This document shows positions 12,870-24,754 of a stretch of DNA of 64,000 bases, piece after piece (position 1 is the stretch's first letter; each line of letters starts with the position of its first letter). Made by a program: the position numbers and the translations under genes. The stretch lies in assembly GCA_944470555.2 (NCBI GenBank), contig OX104127.1, forward strand, positions 129,891,113 to 129,955,112, given 5' to 3'. The DNA is from Heterobilharzia americana. Lineage: Eukaryota; Platyhelminthes; Trematoda; Strigeidida; Schistosomatidae. Under the pieces are notes generated by a model. The model ran no database searches and had not been told where the DNA came from. It saw only the letters and a list, made by a program, of their open reading frames with translations.

Positions 12870-13575
12870 AGAATTCTAAACTGTACTAAAATTTATTGTC
12901 AGAAATGAAATGATTGTTATTGTAGTTATTATTTCATTTGATTTTGAGATTGCTAAATATTTTACTTTTTTGGAAGGTTGATATCGAATGTTTACTTCTT
13001 TATTTTAAACCAATTTTCATTGCTTTTTCCGGACTATGCGATATCAAGATGCTCTTTGTTCCTCACCTTACTTATTCAAAGTTCATAGTTTTGTTCAAAA
13101 TGGTGTAGTGTATTATGACAAAGCACTTGTTTGAAATAATATTTACAGTTTCATTAATACATATTTAGTGTATATCAAATAAGGATTTCAGCCCTTTGGA
13201 TTCTCAGGATAACGAAATACGGTTTTGTATGATAAAATTTTGACTGTATTTTATTAGTCTGTATATAGTGGGTCAACATAAGAAATAATTTTAGCTGAGA
13301 AACCCTTCTATGCATTACATTGGATCAGTTTTCTACCACTGAATGGGATAAATTGCTAATATTAACTATTGGTTGTTGAATTGATGTACATTTGAGCTTT
13401 GCAAACAATCTATTTTGAGTAACTGATATTAAGTTGGAATTTCTAAGTTCAGCTAACTATTCAGCTATCCAAAGCGGTATTACGCAATACGTAGATTTCT
13501 TTTAATAAAGTTCTACTTGATAGACAGTCAGTTTTATGTATCAGTGAAATGAGCTTGAATGTGCTATAACTGACA
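12870..13575. other. Probable 5' flank of the C1q-domain gene
   Basis: AT-rich sequence with no coding signal. It lies immediately upstream of the signal-peptide exon and would hold the promoter and 5' UTR. No specific promoter element could be supported. Confidence 0.35.
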
Positions 13576-13798
13576 ATGAAAAATAAAAAGACTTTTAAAA
13601 ATTCAGTTTTTAGCTCCGTTTTCTATGGGTTATTCATTTTGCAAGTCATTATTCAAATTCCGTGTTTTTCTCCAGTCTCCAGTAACTTTAGGAACATCAC
13701 GTCAGTTGTAATGTCTTTTGGTGCTGTTTGCATCGAAAATAACACTACCATAGTGTATGTTAGTTCACAGAATCAAGATTATTTGACATACTATGAAG
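13576..13798 (+). CDS. C1q-domain protein, first coding exon (signal peptide)
   Basis: The ATG opens a 74-codon exon. It has a basic start (MKNKK) and a hydrophobic core (VFYGLFILQVIIQI), which is a classical secretory signal peptide. A short mature segment with three N-glycosylation sequons (NIT, NNT, NTT) and one Cys follows. The exon ends at a donor (GAAG|GTAATA) in phase 1. The C1q exon at 26903 is entered in the matching phase, so a direct join reads through (E, then D, then INLTK). This supports one gene with a first intron of 13.1 kb. The exon 1 assignment is inference from phase, signal peptide and strand; no transcript evidence is available. Intron 1 contains LINE-B copy 1, PLE fragment P3 and several SINEs. 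Confidence 0.6.
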
Positions 13799-14719
13799 GT
13801 AATAATGTCGTTTTTCCATCTAGATAACCAAATAACTAAGAGTAGTTGAATTGATAAGATTTACTGTTTTCGTCTTTACAAACTGAATCTTTCACTATAT
13901 GTTCAACACAGAAATAATTTTCAATATTTTGTGAAATTTAGTTGACAGACCAACTGGTGACAGCAATAAGAACTAGATATCAGCACTCGACAGCTGTTCA
14001 CGTTTAGATCTCTTCTCGATCCTTTTCTTTTCTATCAGTATCCTTGAAAATAGGTCATTTATTCTTCTCATTTCTCTACAGTCTTTGTTTACTTGGAAAC
14101 GCCGTTAGGAGACTTCAGATCAGTAAAGTGTCTGGTCACTTTGTGTATATCTTTCTTTTCAACCAAAATAAACATTTACTACAACAACAAGAACCACCTC
14201 ACTCTAGACGATATTTTTTAATACAGTATGAAATTCTCAGTGTCATATCTACAAATTAGATGTTAGGAAAGTGACAACCGGTAGATCTGTATACAAATTA
14301 TAAAACGGAGAAGGGGTGTTATTTTACTACATAACTCACATAGAAAGCACCCACTAACTGATCCTTTTTGTTAACAGATCTATTGAAATCACACTTTTAT
14401 TTAGACTATGATTATGAATCTTACGCGATAAAAAACTCTGATATGAGAAAAATGCAGTTTTGTGAGGTCTATTGGCTGTGAATTGAAGACCTTGTGGGAA
14501 AGTGGGTCAGTGAGTATAAAGAAAAAGGGTTAACATCATGTTCTGATAGTAGCTATAAACAATATGACTAGTGTAATGTAAATAAACTTTGTCGATGTTT
14601 TTCGCTTACCAGCTTCACTCAGTCATTGTATGGTCTTCATTTTACTGTTTATTTTTGTCGCTCATTTTTAATTGGCTCCGTTGAAGAACTTAAAGTCTAT
14701 CAGCTAACTCGTTGATGCA
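13799..14719 (+). other. Start of the proposed 13.1-kb intron 1 of the C1q gene
   Basis: No exon or recognisable repeat was seen here. The open frame at about 14044-14259 has no start or splice support. Confidence 0.4.
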
Positions 14720-15000
14720 TTTTTTCACATCAACGACGTACAGGTTAATATACACACAATTCGGCCCTATATAGCAACGAGAAGTTACGGGTATCAAACA
14801 ATAACAGCTGATACCCGTTGCACAAAAGGTGGCTATCATTTCTCAGTGGCCTAGTGGATGACGTGTTTAAAGCGATGCGTATGAGGTTCAAGTCTCAGTG
14901 GGAACAACATTCCCTGGGGTTCAGGTATATCTAGTTGATAAGTCTCAAATAGGAAGAAACACGCACCTTGAACTCCACTGCTAATCACGAATATGGATAT
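14720..15000 (+). repeat. S-alpha-like tRNA-derived SINE with a dead hammerhead
   Basis: Shows the S-alpha layout: A-box-like TGGCCTAGTGG near 14847, B-box-like GGTTCAAGTCTC near 14885, then the hammerhead segment at about 14933-14965. The core is mutated (TTGATAA for CTGATGA) while GAAA is kept, so self-cleavage is not expected. The left part (TTCGGCCCTATATAGCAACG) matches the tail of a preceding unit, which suggests an original tandem array. Confidence 0.65.
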
Positions 15001-15390
15001 AATAAACATTTGAACGCATAGATGACTCATATAATTTTGTAAAATGCTTAGCAATTAATTTACGGTGAGATTTTTTGACAATGGTATTAGGAATACTAAA
15101 ATATTTTCTAGGAATTTCTGTGAATAGAGGAAGTTATGTCAAGTTGACTTTGATAAATCAACAAGTAAAACAAAACTAACACACAAGCTGAGCTTTTGTC
15201 ATTTAAATTACCTATTACGTCGTTTCCCTTTATCTAGTTTCAGTCCAAAAATCTTTGTTACACGATTCTGCATTTGTGGGAGTACCAACGCTCTGAATTT
15301 AAAATGCTTCTGTACAAGTCGATGGTCACAGTGCTTGCATTCAAAACAACTTCACTGTCTTGCTTGAGCTGGGTCATTTAGTCGTGGAGC

Positions 15391-15420
15391 TTTCATCGTC
15401 TTTCGAGACCACATCATCAG
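15391..15420 (-). ncRNA. Hammerhead ribozyme core in a PLE terminal repeat (left arm)
   Basis: On the minus strand: CTGATGA (15420-15414), a stem-loop of 19 nt with loop CGAA (GTGGTCT pairing with AGACGAT, one mismatch and one G-U), then GAAA (15394-15391). A possible stem III follows as AGCT...AGCT, with an NUH site (CTC). All conserved core bases are present. Stem I looks weak, so activity is uncertain. Hammerheads in the terminal repeats of Penelope-like elements are an established feature, and this one borders PLE fragment P3. Confidence 0.65.
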
Positions 15421-15473
15421 CACTATTATGCAGACCAAAGGATACAACAACCAAAGAAGACAAACCGAATATC

Positions 15474-15806
15474 GTTTACAAAATCAACTGCAATAACTGT
15501 AGTCAACACTACATTGAATAAAGTGGTAGCACTCTTCGCCTTCGTCTACATGAACACCAATTGGCCATTAAACGTCAAGACTTTTCAACACTCATCTCAA
15601 TGCACGTGAATAATTACAGACTTGATATCAATTTTGAAGACGTAGAAAATTTGATCAGAGGAAACATAAAGAATATCAAAGAATTCCTAGAAGCTTGGCA
15701 TTCAGGTCAGTCAGGAATCAATAAATGTATAGACATAAACCGAAGATATCAACCAATGAGAAAAATTATCAACAACAGAAAGGTCAGAGGTCAAGTAGAA
15801 GAATAG
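15474..15806 (+). pseudogene. Penelope-like element fragment P3: GIY-YIG endonuclease
   Basis: The plus-strand frame reads VYKINCNNCSQHYIE, stop, SGSTLRLRLHEHQLAI and ends with KEFLEAWHSGQSGINKCIDI. This is the GIY-YIG endonuclease of a Penelope-like element: Cys/Asn-rich entry, Tyr-Ile-Gly position, basic RLRLHEH helix, and FLEAW with the catalytic Glu region. The Gly of YIG is Glu here and a TAA stop follows directly, so the copy is inactive. It is bracketed by inverted repeats carrying hammerhead cores (15366-15425 and 15930-16000), a structure reported for PLE terminal repeats. The element is otherwise missing its RT. Confidence 0.8.
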
Positions 15807-15929
15807 CCAACAGGAATATCTATACAGTGAATGACACAACAATCAAAGAAAACAACCAATAACAAACCAGTTCGCCAGGGCAAGCTACTAAATCACTCAC
15901 TGAGAGATACTGACAGCTCACTCCGTACT

Positions 15930-16000
15930 GAAGTTAATGCTAATGATGTCGTCTAGAAAGGCAATGAAAGCTCCACAATTAAACAACCCAGCTCAGAGAA
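15930..16000 (+). repeat. PLE terminal repeat, right arm with a damaged hammerhead
   Basis: An inverted partner of the left arm: GCTAATGATGTCGTCTAGAA, then GGCAATGAAAGCTCCA, and CCCAGCTCAG. The core has one change (CTAATGA for CTGATGA) and GAAA is kept. The arms match over roughly 60 bp. Confidence 0.65.
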
Positions 16001-16295
16001 CACAATACATTCAAGATCATCCACCTGAGCTACAAATATTCTCCATCACTTCAGCCTGTTTTGTGAATTTTTCTGAATAAAGTCATCCTTAGTTTCTCAA
16101 TGGTAGTCAAATGTGCAACTAGGAGTGTAGTTGGCTTACGACTGTCATTCGTAAAATATTTTGGCATTTCTTTGTTAGGAAAGTTGAAATTTGAATACAC
16201 TGAAGTTAAACGTCAAAATATGACGCTTTATTCCCCTTGACCATCATATTATCGACAGATAGTTCGTTAGTCTTAAGATGTTTCGGAAGTGTTTC

Positions 16296-16310
16296 TTATT
16301 ATCATTACAT
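16296..16310. repeat. Target-site duplication of LINE-B copy 1, 3' side
   Basis: TTATTATCATTACAT occurs here, directly next to the ATT-repeat tail of LINE-B. It recurs identically at 19537-19551 beside the element's 5' end. Confidence 0.85.
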
Positions 16311-19300
16311 TATTATTATTATTGGTCCCTTGGGTTCCTAGTGGAACATAGGGCTTCAGTAGCACGCCTCCAGTGACCTCTGTTCTCTGAGATCTTTTGA
16401 ACCTGGTCCCATGACAGCCCAGAAGCTCTCATTTCCTCTTCGCACGACCTCCTCCATGTCACCCTCGGACGTCCAACTCGTCGCTTCCCATGGGGATTCC
16501 ACTCGAGCAACTGGCCTGACGCGTGATGTCCTCAGTCGGCCTTCTCAGTGCATGGCCAATCCATCTCCACTTCCTCCTGCATATTTGTTGAGCGATAGGT
16601 TCTTGGTTGGTTCGTTCCCAGAGTTCCTTGTTGCTTATTCTTTCTGGCCATCTGATCTTCAGCAGCGAGCGTAAGCAGTTGTTGATGAATGTCTGTAGTT
16701 TATTGGAAATGCCTTTCGTGACACGCCAAGTCTCTGAGCCATACAAGAGCACTGACTTGACGTTGGTGTTGAAAATCCGTATCTTGTTCCGCATGCTGAG
16801 TGCAGAAGATCTCCACACTGGTTTCAGGCTAATGAATGCCTGTCTTGCTTTTCCGATTCTGACTTTGACGTCCTCGTCCGTCCCGCCTGCAGTTGAAACA
16901 GTGCTTCCTAGATAAGTGAAGGAGGTTACTTCCTTTAAGTTTCTCCCGTTGACGGTGATTGGAGTTTGTTGTTGTTGCTGATGGTGGTGGTGCGGTATCT
17001 TCATCACTTCTGTCTTCTCTATATTCACCTGAAGTCCCGTCTTCGCTGCCTCTTCTGTCAACTTGTTAGTTTTTGCCTGCAGATCTTCAAGTTTGTGTGA
17101 CATTAGGCATAAGTCATCGGCGAAATCCAAGTCTTCTAGGTTCTTTTCCGTCGTCCAGTGTATCCCCCTCTTCTCGCTGCCTACTGTTTGCTGCATGATC
17201 CAGTCCACCACAATCAGGAATATCATGGGGGATAGTAGGCAACCTTGTTTCACTCCTGTCTTCACTTCAAAGGCATCACTGAGCTTCCCATTGTGGATTA
17301 CTTGGCATGTGGCATCTTCATATAGTTGTTGAATGAGGCGGATAAAGGTTTGCGGTACTCCGTAGTATGGAAGCAGTTTCCAAATTACTTCTCGGTCGAC
17401 GCTGTCAAAGGCCTTCTCGAAGTCGATGAAGTTGAGGTAGAGAGCTGATTGCCATTCTATGCTCTGTTCTATGATGATACGAAGCGTTGCAATTTGGTCT
17501 GCACATGATCTGTACTTCCTGAAGCCTGCCTGTTCCGGTCGCAGTTTTGAATCCAGTGTGTCTTTAAGCCTCTCCAGGATGATGCGGCTTAATATTTTAC
17601 TTGGGGTGGACAGGAGAGTGATTCCGTGTCAGTTCTTGCAAGCACTGAGGTCTCCTTTCTTCGGCAGTTTGACAAGGTAACCCTTCTTACAATCAATGGG
17701 CAGGTACCTTCCCTTCCTTCCACACCTTCTGCAATAGTGGTGTGAGCATGTCCGCTGTTGTCTCTGCATCTGTTCTCAGTGCTTCTGGCGGGATCCCATC
17801 TGGTCCTGCTGCTTTCCCGCATTTCAGTAGCTTTATGGCGTTCAGGACTTCCATTTTCGTTGGAGGATTAATGTTCACTTGTAATTCAGCGGCTGCAGGT
17901 GGTATTTCTGGACGAAGTGCAGGTGGTGGTCGATTCAAGAGCTTCTTGAAGTGGTCGGCCCATCGTTTCCTCTGTTTCTCTTCTTTTGTAATTAAATTTC
18001 CTTCTTCGTCTTTTATTGGTTTCATCTGTGTTGGTCTCTTCCCTGATAGCAACCTGGTTATTTGATACAATGTCGTCAGGTCTCTCTTACCTGCAGCCTG
18101 TTCTGCTTCACTTGCCAGTGTGAAGTAGAAGTGTCTTTTGTCTTTGCGTGCACTCTTCTTCACTTCTTTGTCCAGTGTTTTATACATTGTGCTCAGTTCC
18201 TCTTGTCGTTGAGCATCCTTGCACTGGTTTATCTTCTGCTTCACCATCCTCCTCTCCCTGCTCGATCAGCTTCCAGGTATCCGTCGAGATCCATTCCTTG
18301 TCTTCCACCTTCTTCCTTCCTAATACTGTTGTGCAGGTTTCTTTCCACATAGCTTCCAAAGAGTTCCAGTGTTCTTCCACACAGGTTTCTTCACGGATGT
18401 TCCTCGATGTCTCCCATTTTGACTTGATGGCTGCCTTGAAGATCTCCTTTGTAGTTTCATCCTTCAGTTTCCGAGTGTTGTACTTGAATTGAGGTCTATC
18501 ACCAGCTTCCTTGAAGGCTTTTAACTTGATTTGGAAGGTTCCTTGCACTAGATAGTGGTCTGAGCCTACATCTGCTCCTCTTCTTGACCTTGTGTTAAGT
18601 AGACTGCGTCTCCATTTTCTTGAGATTGAGATAAAGTCGATTTGATTTTTAGTGTGTCCTGGTGTCTGGTGAAATCCATGTCGCTTTGTGGATATCTTTG
18701 TGCCTGAACACACTGCCTCCAATCACCAAATCGTTGAATGCGCAGAATTCTGCAAACAATTCTCCATTCTCATTCATTTCACCTAGCGCCTCTCGACCCA
18801 TGGTTAGTTCTCTTCCCGTGTTGTCCCCTCCCAGTTTGGCATTCATGTCGCCCATCAGAATTTTGATATCGCCAACTGACGTCTTGTCCAGTGTTGATTG
18901 AAGTTGTCTGTAGAAATCCTCCTTTTTCTCTTGCTCTGCATTATTTGTAGGTGCATAACATTGGATGATTGTGACCTTTCTTCCTTTTGAGTTGAATCTT
19001 GCTGTCATGATCCTGGAGGAGATTGGTTCCCACTGCATGAGAGCCTTCGATGCTCTTGGGGACATCATGATAGCCACTCCCTCAGTGTGCTCGTGGTTGG
19101 CGTCTGGGTGACCGGAGTAGATTATTGATTCTCCAGTTGACAGTTTGGAGAGTCCACTCCCATTCCATCTGCTTTCGCAAATCCCAAGCACTTCGATGTG
19201 ATACCTTCTCATCTCCTTTGCAATCTGGGCTGCCTTACTGGGTTCAGGCATTGTATGGACATTCCATGTCCCCACGTTTACTTTCGCTTTCATCGAGAGA

Positions 19301-19536
19301 AGACACATCGGCCAATTGGCTTCCCGAAGGCTTTCACCAACTGACGTCATTTCGCCTCTCCGATTCCAGCGGGGAATAAGTTTGTTTTCATTTTTTATAT
19401 TTTGTTTGTGCTTTGAAGTTTCTTTAGCGGTTAGATTTGTTTTACGGGGTAGGGTTGCTAGCCCTATGCCCAACCTTCCCTCTTTACCCGGGCTTAGGAC
19501 CGGCTAGTAACTAGTAAACTAGTTAACCAGGCGAAG
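16311..19536 (-). mobile_element. LINE-B copy 1: full-length RTE-like retrotransposon (about 3.2 kb)
   Basis: Read on the minus strand, one reading frame starts at 19473. The APE endonuclease follows: VGTWNVHTM, LGICESRWNG, IQCYAPTN, ILMGDMNAKLG, IGGSVFRHKDIHKATWISPD and SDHYLVQG. The RT domain (18247-16459) has [36 protein letters not shown] and the catalytic [11 protein letters not shown] at about 17133-17095. A C-terminal LLYGSETWR and [11 protein letters not shown] block ends with RQA, then [14 protein letters not shown]. The tail is (AAT)n. Frameshifts near 18690, 18245, 17700 and 16490 and a TGA in the CKNWHGI region inactivate it. A perfect 15-bp target-site duplication brackets it, so both ends are exact. 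It is inserted antisense in intron 1 of the C1q gene. The RTE clade is inferred from the protein pattern. Confidence 0.93.
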
Positions 19537-19551
19537 TTATTATCATTACAT
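19537..19551. repeat. Target-site duplication of LINE-B copy 1, 5' side
   Basis: Identical 15-mer to 16296-16310. It abuts CCAGGCGAAG, the 5' terminus of the element, and nearly the same terminus is seen at 60346. Confidence 0.85.
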
Positions 19552-21045
19552 ATAATGCAACTATCTATCCATCATTACTAAAATTTTGAACAGTTTTCGT
19601 ATCTTTCTCCTTAAGTTAAATAAAGTAATGTAATTTAACAGACATTTTAATATATGAATATGATGGCAACGGCGAGAAATAGTGTTAACAATATCTCTCA
19701 GTAACGGAAAGGTGTAGATGGAAGTGTTAGATGTCTGTAATACTACAGTAAAACCGACATTACTGTATATCGGTATTAACATTTTAACTGGATGTAACAT
19801 ATGCGACCAGTTTTGGGTTATTCCATGTACTTGTTATGGTTTAAGTGTCACAATTCATTCTCTAAATTGTACATATTATTCATACAAATAGTACCCTTGT
19901 GATGAAGTGATAAAAATTTTCATCAGTTTACGAGATTATAATAAGTACATTTTATCCTAATTCAATATGCTTATTCACTTTAAGTGTGTTATTGGTTTTC
20001 CTAGGATAGACGAATATATAAATGCATCTACTGAAAAAAGCACTGAATTTAGATATTAATGAAATTTTTGCATTTTTCAGTAGCATTAATTAAAAATATT
20101 CGATTTTCTCCTGCATATTAAACATCCTACAGATTAAAAACAAAAAGGAAGTTCAGTTCAGCATGCTACTTATTCATACAGTCGTTGATAAAATGATTCG
20201 TTTCTACAAACAAACAAACAAACATTAAAACTGCTCACCATAGTTGTATTGGACAGTCTATACTTAATTCTGTGCAGATTTTCCCTTCACTCAGCTGGTT
20301 CCTATGAGACTGAAACTCTTGGCAATTAAAATTATTCAATCTAGTCAACACCACGTAAGTAATTTAAACAAATAAGCACACTGATTAAAAAAAGAGTAAA
20401 ACAAGTTGTAAAATAAGTAAGAACAAACTGAATAACTGTGCAGACGTATGTATTTTGAGTACGCCTACATATCCACTGTATGTGTTCCAATAATAATTAC
20501 TATTCCTGCTTTTTCGTATATCCCTTCCCCACTGAACTAAATGCGTACCAATATCAATCAAGCTCTGTTATTTGGTTTGGGCTGATACCTAGTTTTTCTG
20601 GTTAAATATATCTGTAACTGATTAGGCTTGAATAGGATCTGATCAAAGGGCGTAATCCACCCGTTCTGTGGTTGCCATGCTTTCTTTTATAGTGGTCTGT
20701 GTTGATTACTCACTATCTGTTAATCGATGTTTGAAATTTTTAACATGCTTTCCACAAAAAATAGACATTTTGTTCTCTAATGTCCAATGTTCATTCTATA
20801 TATCTAATCCCACCTTGTTAGAGTTACACCGTAGAATGAACAAAGCTAACTGGTATTATCAGTAACTTTGACAGTAAATGACCCAAGTTTGTATCTTTTA
20901 GGGGGCCACCGGTGTCAGACATATCTTTCTAATGAGTTCCAGCTAACATGGAAACTATATATAAGACTGTCTTCTGGTTGCATTTGACCACCAGCTGTTA
21001 TATAATTCTACCACAAGCACTTAAATTTAGTAAATAATGTAGCAG
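19552..21045. other. Intronic AT-rich DNA, no gene seen
   Basis: Within the proposed C1q intron 1. No exon with splice support and no recognisable element. Confidence 0.4.
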
Positions 21046-21049
21046 TGGA

Positions 21050-21268
21050 ATTTGGACACTGTGGTAGGTTACATTTCCACTTTAGTCTATTTATTAGATG
21101 TAGCATGCATAGAAGCAGTATTATTTACTGAAGATCGTTTACAGACACAACATACTGTCCATATTCATATCACAATAAATTGTATCGGAAACGTTTTCTA
21201 ATAAATAATACTGTTTCTACCTTGTGACATATCTAATAAATAGACTAAAATGGAATTAACTGTAGTAA
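21050..21268. repeat. Inverted-repeat element related to PLE termini
   Basis: Left arm TAGTCTATTTATTAGATGT, then GCAGTATTATTTACT. The right arm is its reverse complement (AATAAATAATACTGTTTC, then ATCTAATAAATAGACTAA). The middle (ATCGTTTACAGACAC, then CATACTGTCC) aligns with the hammerhead-like region at 11866-11900, so this looks like two opposed PLE terminal repeats rather than a DNA transposon MITE. Confidence 0.5.
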
Positions 21269-21269
21269 G

Positions 21270-22696
21270 CATTACCATGAATAATATATTATTTATGAAT
21301 ATTCAGTGAAATGTTTTTCATGTGCATTGTGTGACCATAACTCAGTTGAAATGTTCCCAACATAGCTGCAAATATGTGCCGATTTAAGGTCATATTTATA
21401 ATTATAACAAGACACCTAAACGAGAATTAACAAACATTTCGCCTACAAATTTACGTTCATCTTATGTATAAAGTTATCTCTGCACGCAGTGTGACAAGGC
21501 GATAACCCTTTATTCACTTAACGCTGCTCCTGTTTTCGAGGAATTGAGTGATCATCAAGGATTGAATCCGGATACTGTTTCTCAATCACGAACATATTCA
21601 CAAATAAAGTTACAGACAATACTCAGTAATTCAATAACAGTATAAATATTAGTTAGACGGAATCGGCTAAAAGGAATATTTTTTATTTTACAATAATTTA
21701 ATCTTCAAGACCGAACCCATTGATGATACTTCCAAAAACATTCTTTAAACATCTGACAGCAGTATCGGTAACATTATTGTTCCTCTTTTCATTCTGTAAC
21801 ATAGATCATATTCTGGTGGTGTCTGGTTTGCGGGTGCCAGAAACATATTGATATTCCCAGCTTAACAACCAGATAAATGCGACATCACACTCTACTTGAT
21901 GTTAGCCGAAAATATTTCAGCAGGTAAATGTCAAGTAATAAGTTCTAGAATAGAACCTTTTCGTTGCATTAATTATTCACTGGAAGGTAATCTACTTTAT
22001 GTTGTCCAATCCTGAGCGCCAATCGAATATTATTATTAATTTTGTTATGTGGCTGCTAAGGTAGTAGACTCACTTCGGCGATGCAGGAAGTCCCAGACAT
22101 ACGTTTTGTGCTGCAAACAGAATATAGAAGCGATATAAAAACTTGGAGTATTAACTTAATAACTTACTCTGATATCTAAACTAATTTTCAGAATGGAAAT
22201 CCTAAAGATGAAAGCCGATCGACAAGTGTATCATTAACATAGCTTCTGTCTTCATGAGCAAACGGGTTACCAAGGCTCTTCTTATAACTGTTTGTCTAAT
22301 GGAAATATAACAGTATATTAACATGCAATTTCTGTCATCGCAAGCATTTATTGTAAACGTTTTGAAGCCCAGTGAGGTGCTATCACATGTGGATATGAGT
22401 TCTTCCCATAAGTGTATAAAACTCGTCACCTTAAATGAAGTGATTTCAACTTGTGGGTTTGTTTTAATCTTTTTGCCTTTGTATTGTTTTCATACTTGTT
22501 GCCTTGTTCATTTATCGGTCATTTTAAATAAAAAGGTTTGGGGAAAATTTCACAATTAGCTTTACAATAAAGAATTTCTTATATAATTGTCAAAAATTGG
22601 GATTTATCTTCAGTTTCGAGAAAATCAGGTTCCCTCTACGATTTTACTGTGATAAGAGAAATCATTTAGATCCTGTCATCATTTTTAGCCTATTAG
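21270..22696. other. Intronic AT-rich DNA, no gene seen
   Basis: No supported exon. A weak S-alpha-like stretch may occur near 22045-22105 but is too degraded to call. Confidence 0.35.
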
Positions 22697-22780
22697 AGTG
22701 TTTTATGGAATTGCTTGGAGCCATTCATGCAGCAGACAAAGACAATGAGGCAAGAATAGAACATTTGATGATAGACAACA
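22697..22780 (+). CDS. Candidate extra C1q-gene exon (coiled-coil stalk)
   Basis: An 84-nt stretch bounded by an acceptor-like TATTAG (22696) and a donor (ACA|GTAACT). It enters and leaves in phase 1, so it could be included or skipped between the signal exon and the C1q exon without changing frame. It would encode CFMELLGAIHAADKDNEARI, then EHLMIDN. Joined to the C1q exon this continues as NINLTKLQLGKLNTQLQSV, giving regularly spaced Leu/Ile residues like a coiled coil before the C1q head. That architecture is common in invertebrate C1q proteins. The acceptor has only a short pyrimidine tract, so this remains a candidate. Confidence 0.4.
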
Positions 22781-24750
22781 GTAACTGAAAGATTTTATTA
22801 TTTTGTAATAAAACCGCAATGAAATCGAACCAGTGGCTAACTGCTGTTTTGCAACTGCTACAAGTGTGCTGTAGATAGTACACTTGTGGGTTAAAATATT
22901 AACCTCCATCATCTAACCTTTATTACCTACGCTATTAATTTGTCTACATAGTACGGATTATTCTTAGCACAATCAAGGTTTCTACAAAGGAATGTATATA
23001 TATTCTTTTCTTTGAAATGATATCGCTGAGTGATGTGAATTTAGATTTTTCAATTCAATTCTTTAACGTTAAAAAAGTTATACGTAGAACAAGAAGAGGC
23101 AAAATCCAATTTCCCTTTCACCTTCTTTCTACTCTTCTCTTATCATTTTCCTTTAAGCTTATCGTAAACATGAAAATTCCATTTAGAAAAAGTAATTTCT
23201 TTTAGCAGAAAAGTAGGCAGATAACCACGAAAAACAATCAAACACTTATATCGCTTAGTTTACAAGTTGTACAATTATTCGAAGTGGAATTATTAGAGAA
23301 GCAATTATTGTTATTATTAGTAGTAGGAGTAGAGATTGGGCTTAGCTTTCTTTTACACTTTCTGTTTTTGTTTAGCACGAAAAGCGTACATCATTTTGCT
23401 TTTCAGAGTGTATGAATTGTCTATTATTTCCTGTTTGTGATATGTTTTCGTCTGTAACAACTGAGAGTTTGTGGAAAAACACAAGTGAGGAGTTTTCATT
23501 TTATGGGTCATACAAAATAATATCTCGCTGAATTTTATCAATGAATGTATTAATTTTTTCATTGTTTTTCTTAAACCTAAAAAGTATAAAGGTGGTACAT
23601 TAAGACTTAATTGTAATTTCATGTTTTATTTTCCTCTAGTCAGGCTAGCCAAAATTGCATAAAATCAAACCAAATCTTTACCACTCCGAAATTCTGATGA
23701 TAAGAGAGTTAAGTACTTAATCTGGTTATTGTTGCTGTTGTGTGTTTGCGAAATAAATAATGGGTGACCAAAAACTTAACCGCTCAACTATTACTTTTTA
23801 GTGAAAAAAAATTTAAGGCATTTGGGGTATGATCACTCATTTGTGATGAAACACACATATTTCCCTTTATAAACTACCAAAATAATAAAATGTATCCATA
23901 TTATTCTCCTCTGGTTGTTCTCGCTCATTTTGTAATTCTCTGGTATTCTGATAGACAGAACAAGTGGATAACGTTTCCACTAGCATCGGAACTGTGTTTT
24001 CGTGCTTTGTTATTTGGAGATATCAGTATATGAATGAGTTTAAGCATTCTCGATCAGGCATAAAGCAACTGAGAATTTGAGATTTAAAAAATCGAAGTTT
24101 TCAACTACTGATCATCATTAAAGTAATATAAATGTGATTTGATAATTCACCATTTTTAAAAAAAATGGTTAAAACATTAACCACTAGTAGGTTGAAAACA
24201 CTGTGAACATTGTGAAGTATTAAGTAGATGGCAACAGAATTCATTAACTCCTATAATCGAAATACTTGCTAATGTTTTTATTGAGTACCGAAACAAGGTG
24301 AGTTGAGAAAAAACAGCGATTTTCCAGCGCTGCATAAAACTGAACACTCATCTGGTTACGATAGATTTGATCAAAGAAAAACCAGAAGCATCTTAAAAGC
24401 GAGTTGCCTTGGAACATGTTTAAACTTTACAGTGTGTATTGTGCTACTGCAATCTTCATTTCACTGAATATGGTTCACTATAATTCATACTCTTCATATT
24501 TATGCAAGAATGACACGTAAAACAGACGTTCAGGAAATTCATGATCTCTACTTAGTTCAAAATCACGCAAATTATCTCATTATCTGAAAATCTCAAGTGT
24601 CAAAACACTAGTCTCGTTTGTAAAATAGCAGTTGGATTTCTACAGACTTAACAGATAATCACTGGTCGCTTCAAAAACCAATTCAAAGCTTATCTTTGCT
24701 TTCAAAACCTCAGTGATATAATCCATGAACTGTCTTGTTATTCCAGATCG
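22781..24750. other. Intronic AT-rich DNA, no gene seen
   Basis: No supported exon or recognisable element on either strand. Confidence 0.4.
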
Positions 24751-24754
24751 GTAT

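Noticed and set aside
16411..19507. Several plus-strand open frames of 60-114 codons across 16.4-19.5 kb
   Set aside because: They are antisense shadows of LINE-B copy 1, whose minus-strand frames match endonuclease and RT motifs.
21050..21268. DNA-transposon MITE
   Set aside because: The centre aligns with the PLE 3' region at 11.87 kb, so opposed PLE ends explain it better.
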